From Pseudodesulfovibrio sp. 5S69 (GTDB lineage Bacteria; Desulfobacterota; Desulfovibrionia; Desulfovibrionales; Desulfovibrionaceae), in contig NZ_CP146609.1 of NCBI RefSeq assembly GCF_037094465.1, forward strand, positions 1,613,501 to 1,677,500: a stretch of DNA of 64,000 nt. The letters are read 5' to 3'. The position numbers and the translations under genes were made by a program. The first letter of the stretch is position 1, and every line of letters begins with the position of its first letter. Under the pieces are notes generated by a model that saw only the letters and a program-made list of their open reading frames with translations, was not told where the DNA came from and did not search any database. This document shows positions 7,989 through 16,204 of the stretch, in pieces.

Positions 7989-8702
7989 TTAGAACGGGTA
8001 ACCTTGCCCTTTGCGAATCATCTGATTGTCGTGCGGGTCGTCAAACCATGTCCGATACCACTTGAGTTTATACTGCCCACCGCGAATTTGAATTGCTCCT
8101 GCGGCCGCTCTCGCCAGCGTTACATTGATTCCCATAGCTTGTGTGTAGAGTCCGTAATGGTAGTTGCCGAAATCCTCATATTCTGGGTGGTTGTCTTTCT
8201 TGAAATCGTATCTTTTCCCTGTATCAAAGTTCGTGTATATCCAAAGACATTTGTAGAGGAATGTCAATTGATCGATATATGCCTTTCGTATGTCGTCAAT
8301 GGCGCTGACGCCAGAGAGGTTTATCTTTGACAGGAAATGATTAACTTCGGTCGAGGCTTTGTGTTGACATTCTTTCGCAACTCGCCTTGCTTCCGCGATG
8401 TTGGCTGCCAAATCGACACCCGGCGGCACTATGATGGCCCGGGATCTTCCCGTGACTTTGATCGCCTCGAACTCTTCAATCTCGCACTTGCAGTTCGGGT
8501 GAACCGGACCAGGACGAGTCTCGAACCACAGTCCTTTCATGGTTTGGCATTTGTCACGTGCCTGTGGTTTCGGATGATATCGCCAGTAAGTCGCCTTGTC
8601 GCCTCCTGTTATCTTTCGACTTCCGGCCACTGCACTCATGTGTTTGGGCATGCCGTACACCAGTTGATCATCTCCGATGTGTTGATCCCATTTCCCTGCC
8701 AT
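7989..8702 (-). CDS. toxin-44-like polymorphic toxin
   Basis: 237 residues. The C-terminal part (about 165-237) carries GNYHYGLYTQAMG, then RAAAGAIQIRGG and a DDPHDNQMIRKG ending, the pattern of the polymorphic toxin type 44 domain. The middle has a VHPNCKCEIEEF segment like the HPNCRC motif of Mu F-type head proteins, so the toxin may have been grafted to a phage-head relic. I chose ATG 8702 because AAAAGGA precedes it; in-frame starts at 8753 and 8720 are possible. No signal peptide or export domain is seen. It lies between attL and the prophage and precedes a candidate immunity gene. The catalytic activity of this domain family is not deduced here. Confidence 0.6.
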   Translation of the reverse strand: MAGKWDQHIGDDQLVYGMPKHMSAVAGSRKITGGDKATYWRYHPKPQARDKCQTMKGLWFETRPGPVHPNCKCEIEEFEAIKVTGRSRAIIVPPGVDLAANIAEARRVAKECQHKASTEVNHFLSKINLSGVSAIDDIRKAYIDQLTFLYKCLWIYTNFDTGKRYDFKKDNHPEYEDFGNYHYGLYTQAMGINVTLARAAAGAIQIRGGQYKLKWYRTWFDDPHDNQMIRKGQGYPF

Positions 8703-9048
8703 TGTTTTTTCCTTTTGCATTGCTTTTAGTACAGTGCCCAATACGCCGTTCAAAGTTGCAAAAAAGTATCACGGGTTTTCTGACCCAAATGGCCGAAACA
8801 CGGAGATGTCGGTGAAATACACCAAAGGAACCGTATTTTCCGCTTGACAATTTTTTGAGAAAGTCGGTTCTGAGCGATGAGTGAATTGGAAACCAACTGA
8901 TGAGAATCAGTTGATCCAAGCAATCAACCTGCTGAAATCATGAATATAGGGGGACAGCCAAGGTGAGAAGGTAGAGGGTGCCAGAGAAATGCAGGACGAA
9001 TATGGGACGAATGTAGGACGGGCGCGGGATTCTCAGGAATCCTTGGTT
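8703..9048. other. intergenic region left of the prophage
   Basis: No gene seen. It holds a perfect hairpin CAACTGAT-gaga-ATCAGTTG near 8897, a GGATTC-tcag-GAATCC hairpin at 9027-9042, and a short direct repeat (ggacgaat twice, then ggacggg, 8994-9021). The ggac repeats might be integrase arm sites left from the tRNA-targeting element. The last bases run into the presumed left end of the Mu-like prophage. Confidence 0.5.
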
Positions 9049-9063
9049 TGACGGGGGCGTATT

Positions 9064-9120
9064 TTCAACTTGAGAAAGAACTCAAACGAACAGCCGCATT
9101 TTGACAGACAACTTGAGAAA
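9064..9120 (+). repeat. left-end transposase binding sites (L1, L2)
   Basis: CAACTTGAGAAA occurs at 9066-9077 and again at 9109-9120, 43 bp apart in the same orientation. The outer copy extends to TTCAACTTGAGAAA, which matches the outer right-end site in inverted orientation at 13 of 14 positions. A spaced L1-L2 pair at the left and a close R1-R2 pair at the right is the layout of Mu ends. Confidence 0.65.
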
Positions 9121-9145
9121 GGGTCTGCCAAAATGCGGCTGTTCG
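9087..9145. terminator. long hairpin enclosing the inner left transposase site
   Basis: CGAACAGCCGCATTTTG (9087-9103) pairs perfectly with 9129-9145; after one mismatch CAGAC pairs with GTCTG (9105-9109 with 9123-9127). The 13-base loop is almost exactly the inner AACTTGAGAAA site. A T run (9146-9150) follows on the plus strand, so transcripts entering from the host would end here. It also lies just beyond the stop codon of the repressor. Confidence 0.6.
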
Positions 9146-9163
9146 TTTTTGGGGTGGCCTAGG

Positions 9164-9826
9164 CTAGGGCATTTCTCGACCGACCCAAACGACGTGGCCG
9201 ATAATGCGCACACCTTGCTCCAAGTCTCCATTGGTATTCACTTCAATGGGCGGATAGGCTGGATTATAGCTTTTGAGCAGCATCTTGCCCGGTAGCGTGT
9301 CGATCATCTTGAGGTAAACCATATCTTCCACCCCGACAGCGTAGACCTGACCAGGGCGCGGTTCTTTTTGGCTCTGATCAATCAGTACGGTATCGTCGTT
9401 CTCGATCTTGGGCTCCATGCTGTCACCAGCTACTCGCATCAGAACCATTTGCGCCGGGTTTCCCCGCCTACTCAGGAACTCATTGCGAAAGGCATAGCGT
9501 CCGTTGACCTCCCCGCTGGCTTCAAACGAGCCGGACCCTGCGGCCAAACGGGCCTGAACTAATGGAACCATGACCAGTTCCGTCCCATCCATGCAGACAC
9601 GGGTATCTCTTCCTGTTTCACCCGGCTTCAGCGTCTCAACACCCGTGACAAGCCATTGAATACTCACACCGGTTGATTCGGCCAAAGCACACAAAAACTC
9701 TACGTTTGGGGTTCTATCACCACTTTCGTAGTTCCTCAGAGTATTGAGAGCGATACCAAATTTGTTCGCGTACTCTTTTTGAGACATCTTCCCGCGAAGC
9801 TCTTTAATCCTTTGACCAATATTCAT
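9164..9826 (-). CDS. prophage repressor, LexA/CI type (HTH plus S24 peptidase)
   Basis: 220 residues. Residues 3-60 are an HTH_3 domain (QRIKELRGKMSQKEYANKFG). After a linker comes an S24 self-cleaving domain with S136 in AGDSMEP, K173 in VYLKMI, and a likely cleavage point at A96-G97 (RLAAGSGSF). I took ATG 9826; an upstream TTG at 9847 is in frame, and neither has a clear ribosome site. It is divergent from the early genes across an operator-rich gap, so it should maintain lysogeny and be cleaved after RecA activation. Mu itself uses an unrelated repressor, so this is the lambda-like solution used by many Mu-like phages. Confidence 0.9.
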   Translation of the reverse strand: MNIGQRIKELRGKMSQKEYANKFGIALNTLRNYESGDRTPNVEFLCALAESTGVSIQWLVTGVETLKPGETGRDTRVCMDGTELVMVPLVQARLAAGSGSFEASGEVNGRYAFRNEFLSRRGNPAQMVLMRVAGDSMEPKIENDDTVLIDQSQKEPRPGQVYAVGVEDMVYLKMIDTLPGKMLLKSYNPAYPPIEVNTNGDLEQGVRIIGHVVWVGREMP

Positions 9827-10109
9827 AGCGTTAAAGTTCCATGGCAAAAGTTTAACAATAACCTTAACACCACGGACAACTAGGCAACCAATTTGAATAA
9901 TTGATGATCACCTTATTAACCACGTTTTTAAACTTTAACGCAAAAAATTGGTTGAAAAAGAACCAATATCGTGGTTATTAAAGAGCCGTGGGCAGTCATA
10001 AAAAAGACCATTTAGCAAATGCACTCTAAATGACACCGCCCAAGGGGTCAACATCCGGCCCCGCACCCGTTTCGGACAGCAACCTGCAAACCAGCGGACA
10101 GAATGACAC
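9827..10109. promoter_or_regulatory. divergent repressor/early promoter region
   Basis: An AT-rich 283-bp gap between the repressor and the early genes with several inverted repeats. GCGTTAAAGTT (9828-9838) recurs inverted as AACTTTAACGC (9931-9941). TTATTAACCACG (9913-9924) recurs inverted at 9970-9981 with one mismatch. ATTGGTT (9947-9953) pairs with AACCAAT (9961-9967). These are the likely operators for the CI-like and Ner-like proteins. I cannot assign exact -10 or -35 boxes. Confidence 0.55.
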
Positions 10110-10538
10110 ATGCGGCAGTTATCCCTTTTCGAGACTGACCAAAGCGCTGAGGTAGCCATGCTGATGGCCAACGTAAAGAGCGCGATGAACCGTGCTGCCT
10201 CTCGGTGCGGCCTGTCACGAGATGAGATCGCGGACCGCATGAATCAGATCGCTCAGGACGCCGGGGTAAGCTTGAGCCGGGGCAACGCCAAGCGCGTCAC
10301 TCTGGCTACGCTTGAGAAGTGGCTTAACCCCGCCAATATGGAACACCAGCCGTCAATCCTGGCCGTGAATGTGTTCTGCATGGCAGTGAAAAGCGCCGAA
10401 CCTCTGGCCGTAATGCTGCGCTCCCACGGGTGTGGGGTCATGACCCCGCAAGACAAGAAACTACGCGACTATGCCGAAGCGATCCTGGCGGAACGCGAGG
10501 CAAAGAAACGCAAGAAGCAATTGGAGTTGAAGCTATGA
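10110..10538 (+). CDS. prophage early protein, possible DNA-binding
   Basis: 142 residues, family not recognised. The N-terminus (RQLSLFETD) resembles that of small phage regulators, residues 20-75 look helical with a possible HTH (CGLSRDEIADRMNQI), and the C-terminus is very basic (EREAKKRKKQLELKL). First gene of the early operon, overlapping the next gene by ATGA. In other transposable phages this spot holds regulators of the early promoter, so a regulatory role is a fair inference. Confidence 0.7.
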   Translation: MRQLSLFETDQSAEVAMLMANVKSAMNRAASRCGLSRDEIADRMNQIAQDAGVSLSRGNAKRVTLATLEKWLNPANMEHQPSILAVNVFCMAVKSAEPLAVMLRSHGCGVMTPQDKKLRDYAEAILAEREAKKRKKQLELKL

Positions 10539-10783
10539 CCATGAGCACGAATGTGCTTGCCGGGATTGGTGCCGGTCGTGACCGAAAGCCCTTTGCGATC
10601 AAGGAATGGATGTTCGCGCGAGGGCTCACCCAAGGAGATATACGCGACAGGGTAGGCATTAGCCAATCCGTGGTTTCCCGGACGATCTTCGGCAGCGCGA
10701 ATAATCGGCGCGTGCTGGCCTACCTGCGAGATGAAGGGTGCCCTGTTCATGCACTGGCATTGCCCAAAGACATGAAAGTTTAG
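10535..10783 (+). CDS. Ner/Nlp-like HTH protein
   Basis: 82 residues. A helix-turn-helix is clear at about 20-52 (FAIKEWMFARGLTQGDIRDR, then VGISQSVVSRTI). Start ATG 10535 overlaps the previous stop codon and has GGAG at 10523-10526; an in-frame GTG-type start at 10430 would run through the upstream gene and is rejected. Size, domain and place between repressor and transposase match Mu Ner, which turns down early transcription. It is followed four bases later by the transposase gene. Confidence 0.75.
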   Translation: MTMSTNVLAGIGAGRDRKPFAIKEWMFARGLTQGDIRDRVGISQSVVSRTIFGSANNRRVLAYLRDEGCPVHALALPKDMKV

Positions 10784-10787
10784 AACG

Positions 10788-12884
10788 ATGAAAGACTCAT
10801 ACACGACAAAAGAGCTTGTAGCCATTTTGGGGACAACGGCTATGACCATATCCCGCCGCTCCAAACGCGAATCTTGGCAGTCCAGGACTCGCAAGGGCCG
10901 AGGCGGCGGTAAGGAATGGATCATCACCAGTCTCCCGGAAGATGTGAGGGCTGCGATAACCCTGCATCAGGCAAGCTCCAACACTCCGGCCCTGCCCGCC
11001 CAAGATGTGGTTATCCCCGACTGGGCGCATCAAGTGGGCATGGCCCGTTTTCGGCTGGTCAGCGAATGGCGGCAATTCGTTGGGAAGAGCAAGTCCACTA
11101 AGGGACGGGCGACCAAGGCATTCCTCCTCGGTATCAACGCCGGGCAGATGCTCACCAAAGAGCATGAAATCCTCGGCGACGTCTCGGACAAGACGCTCTA
11201 CCGCTGGGATAAGAAGTTGCGCGACAACGCTGAGGATTACCGCATCCTGTGCGACCGGCGCGGCAAGTGGTCGAAAGGCGGCAAGAAGGGGCTGGGGCAA
11301 CTCGGGTTGGAAGCCGAAAAGGTGTTCCTCGGTTGCTGGCTGACTCCCAACAAGCCGAGCATCGCCCTGGCTTATGAGACCATGAAAGGCATTTTCGCCA
11401 AGCGCGAAATCAAACTGCCGAGCTACCGCTCCGTCGTTCGATTCGCCCGGCGTTTCGATGAGGATCACCACGATCTGGTTGTCCTCAAGCAGGAAGGCGA
11501 AAAGGCGCTCAAGGACAAGGTCGGGCCGTATATCGCCCGCAATGACAAGCTCCTGTCTGTCGGGGATGTCCTCTTTTGTGACGGCAAGGTTCTCAACTTC
11601 CAATGCATTCACCCGACAACGGGTAAGCCGTTTCGTCCGACGCTTATCTGTTGGTACGACTGGCGGTCCCGCATGCCGGTTGGCTGGGAGATCATGCCCT
11701 CGGAGAACACCATTGCCATCAGCTCCGCGCTACACATGGCGATAGGTTCTCTCGCGCAGTACCCGCGTTGCGTCTACATCGACAACGGCAAGGCCTTCCG
11801 CGCCAAGTATTTCAGCGCCGTAGACGCCGATTTCGAAGGACTCAACGGCCTTTACGCCCGTCTTGGCATCGCGGTGCAGTACAGCCGCCCTTACGAAGCC
11901 AGGACCAAGATCGTCGAACGATTTTTCCGCACCTTTGATTCGCAATGCGAACGGCTCCTGCCGAGCTATGTGGGCAACTGCATAGACAACAAACCCGCTT
12001 GGATGAAGCGGAACGAGAAGTATCACGAGGCGACACATAACGAGTGGGTGCCCACCCTGCGCGAGGCGTCCGAAATCTTCCGGCTGTACGTCTGGTGGTA
12101 TGGGCAGCAAGCTCATGACGAACTCGGCGGACAGCGCCCCCTGGATGTCCTGCACGCTGGTTTGGGTGACGGCGTGGACCTCACCGAGTTGGACCGCCAC
12201 TTCCTCTTCCGGCAGAAAATCCACCCCAAGCGGTGTGGGTTCACCATCGGCAATGTCCGGTTTGAGTCCGACGCGCTGTACGGCCTAAACAAGCCGCTGA
12301 TGGCGATGTACCGGTGGTCCGACATGGCCGAGGTATACCTGCATACCCTCGACGGCGAGCGCATTGGTACAGCCCGACCTGTGGAGGCCCTCCATCCGCT
12401 TGCCCGCATGTTCGGCGACGAGCTTGACCTCCTCAAGGTGCAGGAAGCCAACAAGCGCCAGCGCCAGCTCAAGTCCGCCACCATGAAGATCGTGAAGGCC
12501 TTCGACGCGGAGGTCGGCGAAAGCGGACTCCAATCATTGCCGTGGATGAAGCAGGAGAGCGTGCCGCTCAAGGCCATCCCCAAGCCCAAAGCCATCCAAG
12601 ACGAACCCGCCATGGACGAGGCCGAAAAAGAGCGTCTGGAAGCCCTCCAAGCCAAGGTCAGGCACCTTCCCTCGTCCACCATGGAAATCCCGGATTTCTT
12701 CGCCTCCGAACTGGAGAAGTACGAGTGGTGCTTCGAACAAGCCGTCAAGAACGGCCACGAACTCCCCGGCGAATACCAATCTTTCATGATCGCCTACGAG
12801 GCCTCCAAGGAATACGAGACCGCCACGGGCGCACGTTTTGATCAACTGAGGCAATTTTACCGGCAACAGACCATAGCGAGGTAA
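10788..12884 (+). CDS. MuA-like DDE transposase
   Basis: 698 residues. An N-terminal Mu-type DNA-binding HTH (about 5-45, YTTKELVAILGTTAMTISRR) is followed by a second DNA-binding region, the rve integrase core with catalytic D265 (LFCDGK), D332 (YIDNGKAF) and E377 (IVERFF), and a Mu transposase C-terminal domain (to about 560). The tail (about 590-698) is the likely MuB-contact region. It should pair the prophage ends and insert the genome by replicative transposition with the ATPase encoded next. Length and motifs are complete, so it looks active. Confidence 0.95.
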   Translation: MKDSYTTKELVAILGTTAMTISRRSKRESWQSRTRKGRGGGKEWIITSLPEDVRAAITLHQASSNTPALPAQDVVIPDWAHQVGMARFRLVSEWRQFVGKSKSTKGRATKAFLLGINAGQMLTKEHEILGDVSDKTLYRWDKKLRDNAEDYRILCDRRGKWSKGGKKGLGQLGLEAEKVFLGCWLTPNKPSIALAYETMKGIFAKREIKLPSYRSVVRFARRFDEDHHDLVVLKQEGEKALKDKVGPYIARNDKLLSVGDVLFCDGKVLNFQCIHPTTGKPFRPTLICWYDWRSRMPVGWEIMPSENTIAISSALHMAIGSLAQYPRCVYIDNGKAFRAKYFSAVDADFEGLNGLYARLGIAVQYSRPYEARTKIVERFFRTFDSQCERLLPSYVGNCIDNKPAWMKRNEKYHEATHNEWVPTLREASEIFRLYVWWYGQQAHDELGGQRPLDVLHAGLGDGVDLTELDRHFLFRQKIHPKRCGFTIGNVRFESDALYGLNKPLMAMYRWSDMAEVYLHTLDGERIGTARPVEALHPLARMFGDELDLLKVQEANKRQRQLKSATMKIVKAFDAEVGESGLQSLPWMKQESVPLKAIPKPKAIQDEPAMDEAEKERLEALQAKVRHLPSSTMEIPDFFASELEKYEWCFEQAVKNGHELPGEYQSFMIAYEASKEYETATGARFDQLRQFYRQQTIAR

Positions 12885-12887
12885 CAC

Positions 12888-13580
12888 ATGCGGCGAGACA
12901 TTTTCATAGAAACGGGCAACGTGGCGAAGCTGCGCAAGTCCCTGAGCGCCCTGAGCGACACGGAACGGGGCCGTCCCGGAATCGGCGTTGTTCAGGGTGA
13001 AGCGGGGCGCGGCAAGACCATGGCAGCCAAGGAATGGCACGCCATGAACGGAGGCATCTTTCTGCGCGTGCTTGAAGGCTGGAGCCAGTTCAGCTTTTTG
13101 CAAGCGCTGACATACGAAATCACCGGAGAACGTCCCAACAACACCAACCGTTGCCGGAACCGCATCATGGATGCCCTGGCCGAAACGCCGCAAGCCATCA
13201 TCGTTGACGAGGCCGACCGGCTCCTCATGGCTCGGATCGAAGACTTACGCGACGTCCACGACATGACGGGCTGCCCCGTGATCCTGATCGGTGAGGAAGG
13301 ATTCTACCCGAAGCTCCATGCCCGCAAACGTGTGCATTCCCGTGTGGTGGACGTGGTGAACTTCGACCCGATCAAGGCCGACGACGTGATGCTTTTCGCC
13401 ATGCAGGCCGCTGCCCTGGAAGTCACGCCGGAGGCCTGCCACAAGCTGGCCCTGTTGGCCAAGGGCAGCTTCCGCGTGGTCTACGGCTACATCCTGCACC
13501 TTGAGGACTACGCCAAGGCCCAGAACACCAACACCATCGACGCCAAGGCCGTCGAAGCCCTGCGCATCGGGAGGGCCTAG
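12888..13580 (+). CDS. MuB-like transposition target-capture ATPase
   Basis: 230 residues of AAA fold. Walker A is GEAGRGKT at 37-44 and Walker B is AIIVDEAD at 103-110, with a GEEGF sensor-like segment near 142. It is shorter than Mu B (312 residues), lacking an N-terminal HTH extension. It starts four bases after the transposase stop, as B follows A in Mu. Expected to coat target DNA and deliver it to the transposase, and to protect the prophage from self-insertion. Confidence 0.92.
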   Translation: MRRDIFIETGNVAKLRKSLSALSDTERGRPGIGVVQGEAGRGKTMAAKEWHAMNGGIFLRVLEGWSQFSFLQALTYEITGERPNNTNRCRNRIMDALAETPQAIIVDEADRLLMARIEDLRDVHDMTGCPVILIGEEGFYPKLHARKRVHSRVVDVVNFDPIKADDVMLFAMQAAALEVTPEACHKLALLAKGSFRVVYGYILHLEDYAKAQNTNTIDAKAVEALRIGRA

Positions 13581-13582
13581 TA

Positions 13583-14197
13583 ATGCTGTCTCCCGACATG
13601 GACAAGCTGCGCGGCGTGGTCATCGGCCTGAGCGAGGGCGGCAAGAAGGAAATCAACAACGCCCTCGTCTTCCAGGCCTTGGCCTTGGAAACCGAGCCTG
13701 AGAAAGCCCGCGTGCGCCGCCAACTCGACGGCATGACGCGCCAGAACGAGCTGACCCGCGTCAAGCCCGGCCACTACACTTACAATCCCAAGGCCCCACA
13801 ACGAAGGGGCGAAGGCTACGTCCGCATGTGGCGGGCCGTCCGGGCCTCAACCGGCTCCTTCGGTATCGCCGAGATCGCCGCCGTATCGCATGTGGATACA
13901 TCTTCGGTCAGCAAGTACCTCAAGCACCTGCTTTCTGTCGGGTTGGTTAGGCGCAACGGCAAGAAGGGCTTGAACCTCCTCTATTCGACAACCCATTCAG
14001 GCCGCGACCATCGAGAAACCCCGTATCCGACCATCGCTACCCGCGATCCCTTTGCCGACGAACGGTCGGCCATGTCCCGGCTTGCTCGCGTGTTTTTTGA
14101 AAAAGACCTGTATTCCGCCCCGGCACGGAAGGCCGTGGTCAAGGAATGCGAGGCCATCCTCAACCGTTTCAAGACTGAGAAAGGAGACTTCAAATGA
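13583..14197 (+). CDS. winged-helix prophage early protein
   Basis: 204 residues. A winged-helix-like segment spans about 75-135 (TGSFGIAEIAAVSHVDTSSV, then SKYLKHLLSVGLVRR). The N-terminal half also looks like a helix-turn-helix repeat. Stop of the ATPase and this start are two bases apart, and it overlaps the next gene by ATGA. Early position suggests a replication or regulatory accessory; I do not recognise a named family. Confidence 0.7.
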   Translation: MLSPDMDKLRGVVIGLSEGGKKEINNALVFQALALETEPEKARVRRQLDGMTRQNELTRVKPGHYTYNPKAPQRRGEGYVRMWRAVRASTGSFGIAEIAAVSHVDTSSVSKYLKHLLSVGLVRRNGKKGLNLLYSTTHSGRDHRETPYPTIATRDPFADERSAMSRLARVFFEKDLYSAPARKAVVKECEAILNRFKTEKGDFK

Positions 14198-14400
14198 GTG
14201 AGACCGCACGTACCACTTACAACACCGGCTGGAAACCCGACGGCGCGATCAGCGGCGACATCATGAACTGCGCGGCCCGCATCCGCATGCTGGCCGACAA
14301 GCTGCCCAGCGAGTTGCGGGAGGAAGCCAATGAGATCGCTTCCTCCGTGGCCGACGGGGCCATGCGCGTCAATGGCCTCGAAAATGAATTCATCAACTAG
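14194..14400 (+). CDS. small prophage early protein
   Basis: 68 residues, no recognised family. The C-terminal half is a single amphipathic helix (LPSELREEANEIASSVADGA). ATGA overlap with the upstream gene and an eight-base gap to the next place it in the early operon. Confidence 0.65.
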   Translation: MSETARTTYNTGWKPDGAISGDIMNCAARIRMLADKLPSELREEANEIASSVADGAMRVNGLENEFIN

Positions 14401-14408
14401 GAGAAGCC

Positions 14409-15023
14409 ATGGAAACCACGGGTAATCTCGAAGGATTTTGGAAGGACGCAAAGGGCAATCTGGTCGCGCCCGAAAACGTCCGGGAATCCGATAAGCTCGC
14501 GGACTCCATTGTCCGGGAGCTGCATTACAAGGCGCAGAAGATCAACGCCGAACTGATCGAATTCCGGCAGGCCGCATTGGACGACATCCGTACCCACCTC
14601 GCCCTGGTGGTGGAGAAATACGGCGTCAAGCTGCGCGGCAAGAAGGGCAACCGTGTCCTCTACTCGTTCGACGGGTCCATCAAGATCACGATCAACATCC
14701 AGGATCGGATCAAGTTCGGCGAGGAGCTGGTTGCCGCCGAGGAACTCATCAACGAGTGCATGGCCGAATGGACGCACGACGCCAACCCGAACCTACGTAC
14801 CATCGTAGAAAAGGCCTTTCAGGCGGACGCTGACGGCAAGATCAGCGTCTACCGCGTCCTCGACCTGCTCCGCCTGGAAATCGACGACGAACGTTGGCGC
14901 AAGGCCATGACGGCCATCAAGGACAGCATCAGGGTTATCGACAGCAAGGAGTACGTCCGTGTCTACGAGAGGGATGGCGACGGCGAATACAAGGCACTGC
15001 CTTTGAACATAGCGGCAGCATAA
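14409..15023 (+). CDS. DUF3164-family protein
   Basis: 204 residues. The opening (FWKDAKGNLVAPENVR) and the central GNRVLYSFDGSIKI, DRIKFGEELVAAEELI and VYRVLDLLRLEI segments match the DUF3164 family, a regular member of Mu-like early regions with no established function. Full length for the family. It sits between the small early gene and the HU gene. Confidence 0.85.
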   Translation: METTGNLEGFWKDAKGNLVAPENVRESDKLADSIVRELHYKAQKINAELIEFRQAALDDIRTHLALVVEKYGVKLRGKKGNRVLYSFDGSIKITINIQDRIKFGEELVAAEELINECMAEWTHDANPNLRTIVEKAFQADADGKISVYRVLDLLRLEIDDERWRKAMTAIKDSIRVIDSKEYVRVYERDGDGEYKALPLNIAAA

Positions 15024-15062
15024 AACTGACCGGAACAAACCAAATTAACAGGAGAACAGTCC

Positions 15063-15335
15063 ATGACCAAATGCGAATTGATTGCGAAAGTAGCCGAGGA
15101 ATCCAATCTGTCGAAAGCCCATGCGGAGCGGGTGGTGGAAGCCTTCCTCGAGAACATCAAAGACACCCTCTCCGGCGGCACCAAGGTCACCCTGCGTGGC
15201 TTTGGCACCTTCAAGGTTGAAGAACGCAAGGGCCGCGTTGGCCGTAATCCCAAGACCGGTGCCGAGGTCATGATCCCGACCAAGAACGTGGTCAAGTTCA
15301 AGGCCAGCAACGAGCTGAAGGATGCAGTTGCGTAG
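15063..15335 (+). CDS. HU/IHF-family DNA-bending protein
   Basis: 90 residues, complete HU fold: helical N-terminus (ELIAKVAEESNLSKAHAERV), GFGTFKVEERKGRVGRNPKTG in the body and beta arm, and the conserved VVKFKASNELK end. AGGAG precedes the ATG. Mu transposition needs host HU and IHF to bend its ends; a phage-borne copy would make the prophage independent of the host protein. A perfect hairpin follows the gene (15342-15363). Confidence 0.92.
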   Translation: MTKCELIAKVAEESNLSKAHAERVVEAFLENIKDTLSGGTKVTLRGFGTFKVEERKGRVGRNPKTGAEVMIPTKNVVKFKASNELKDAVA

Positions 15336-15341
15336 CGCGAA

Positions 15342-15363
15342 ACCGCTCCTATCTCGGAGCGGT
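15342..15363 (+). terminator. hairpin after the HU gene
   Basis: ACCGCTCC (15342-15349) pairs perfectly with GGAGCGGT (15356-15363) around a six-base loop. No T tract follows, so it is a weak or factor-dependent terminator, or an RNA-stabilising end. Confidence 0.45.
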
Positions 15364-15413
15364 CGTCGGGGTGTGGCGGCCTCGGCCTGATGAGCAGCCA
15401 TTCAGGTGAATGT

Positions 15414-15917
15414 ATGTCGAGCATGAAAGCTCCTCTCCGTATCCCGGCCACCAAAGGGAAAAATGCATGGCCTCGGCTTTCCATTTTTCCCGGTGACTAC
15501 GGGGAAAATTGGCCTAACTATGGGGGAAGGAAAGATAATTTCCGTTTGCAGATCGGCGACTCTTTTTATTCCAGGCCGGGCGAGCGAAAGAGCTTTCTCA
15601 GCCCCGCAGAACTGGGGCAGGTACTTGGCCAACGAATCGCCGAGGTCTTCGGCGTCGAAGCTGGTACTGTCTCGGACGGAACTGTCCGGGTCAACCTGTA
15701 TCTCCCCCAAGGCGCGAAGGTCTGGTACCGCGAAGGCGGCATGCTGCCCGAGGCCGATATGATCGGAGCACCGCCCTGGCTCAACGGCGACGGCGAGTGG
15801 GTCGTCACGCTTGCCTATTCGAGAAAGACTGTGTCGGTGACAACGGTGAAACCCCGGACCGCGCCTTTGGCCGAATGCTCCATTGAGCCGGAGGAATACG
15901 GGGTGAAGTCACTTTGA
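15414..15917 (+). CDS. hypothetical prophage protein
   Basis: 167 residues, family not recognised. The centre has a beta-rich stretch (GTVRVNLYLPQGAKVWYREG and GDGEWVVTLAYSRKT). Start is uncertain: ATG 15414 has AGGTG at 15404-15408, but ATG 15390 and 15423 are in frame. It lies between HU and GemA, a zone of variable early genes. Confidence 0.55.
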   Translation: MSSMKAPLRIPATKGKNAWPRLSIFPGDYGENWPNYGGRKDNFRLQIGDSFYSRPGERKSFLSPAELGQVLGQRIAEVFGVEAGTVSDGTVRVNLYLPQGAKVWYREGGMLPEADMIGAPPWLNGDGEWVVTLAYSRKTVSVTTVKPRTAPLAECSIEPEEYGVKSL

Positions 15918-16204
15918 TTGTCTCATCTTAAACCAAGCTCGAATTTCTCGGGATACTTTGATGATGATAGTGAGCCAGTCCATAATATCAGATGTGTCCA
16001 TGATGAAATCTCCTTTGCTTCTTCTAGGATTGAGCAATTTCATCAGTTATTTCAATTCACACCTATCTTACTGTAATTTCAAAACAAGCAGGCCAAGCTG
16101 CAAGGTCGTAAAAGGAGAGGGAATGAAAGTGGCTGTTGTAGCATGCTACGGCGGATATTTGGGATTTCCGAACAACTGAGAATGATACTGAGGAACACCA
16201 CGCC
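15918..16204. other. AT-rich gap between early genes
   Basis: A clear drop in GC relative to both sides. A short frame at 15958-16179 exists, but only its last 18 codons follow a good ribosome site (AAGGAGAGG before ATG near 16123). I see no convincing gene here; it may hold a promoter for the following middle genes. Confidence 0.4.

Noticed and set aside
15958..16179. 73-codon frame before the zinc-ribbon gene
   Set aside because: Low-complexity, no ribosome site at its start, and only 18 codons follow the good site inside it.
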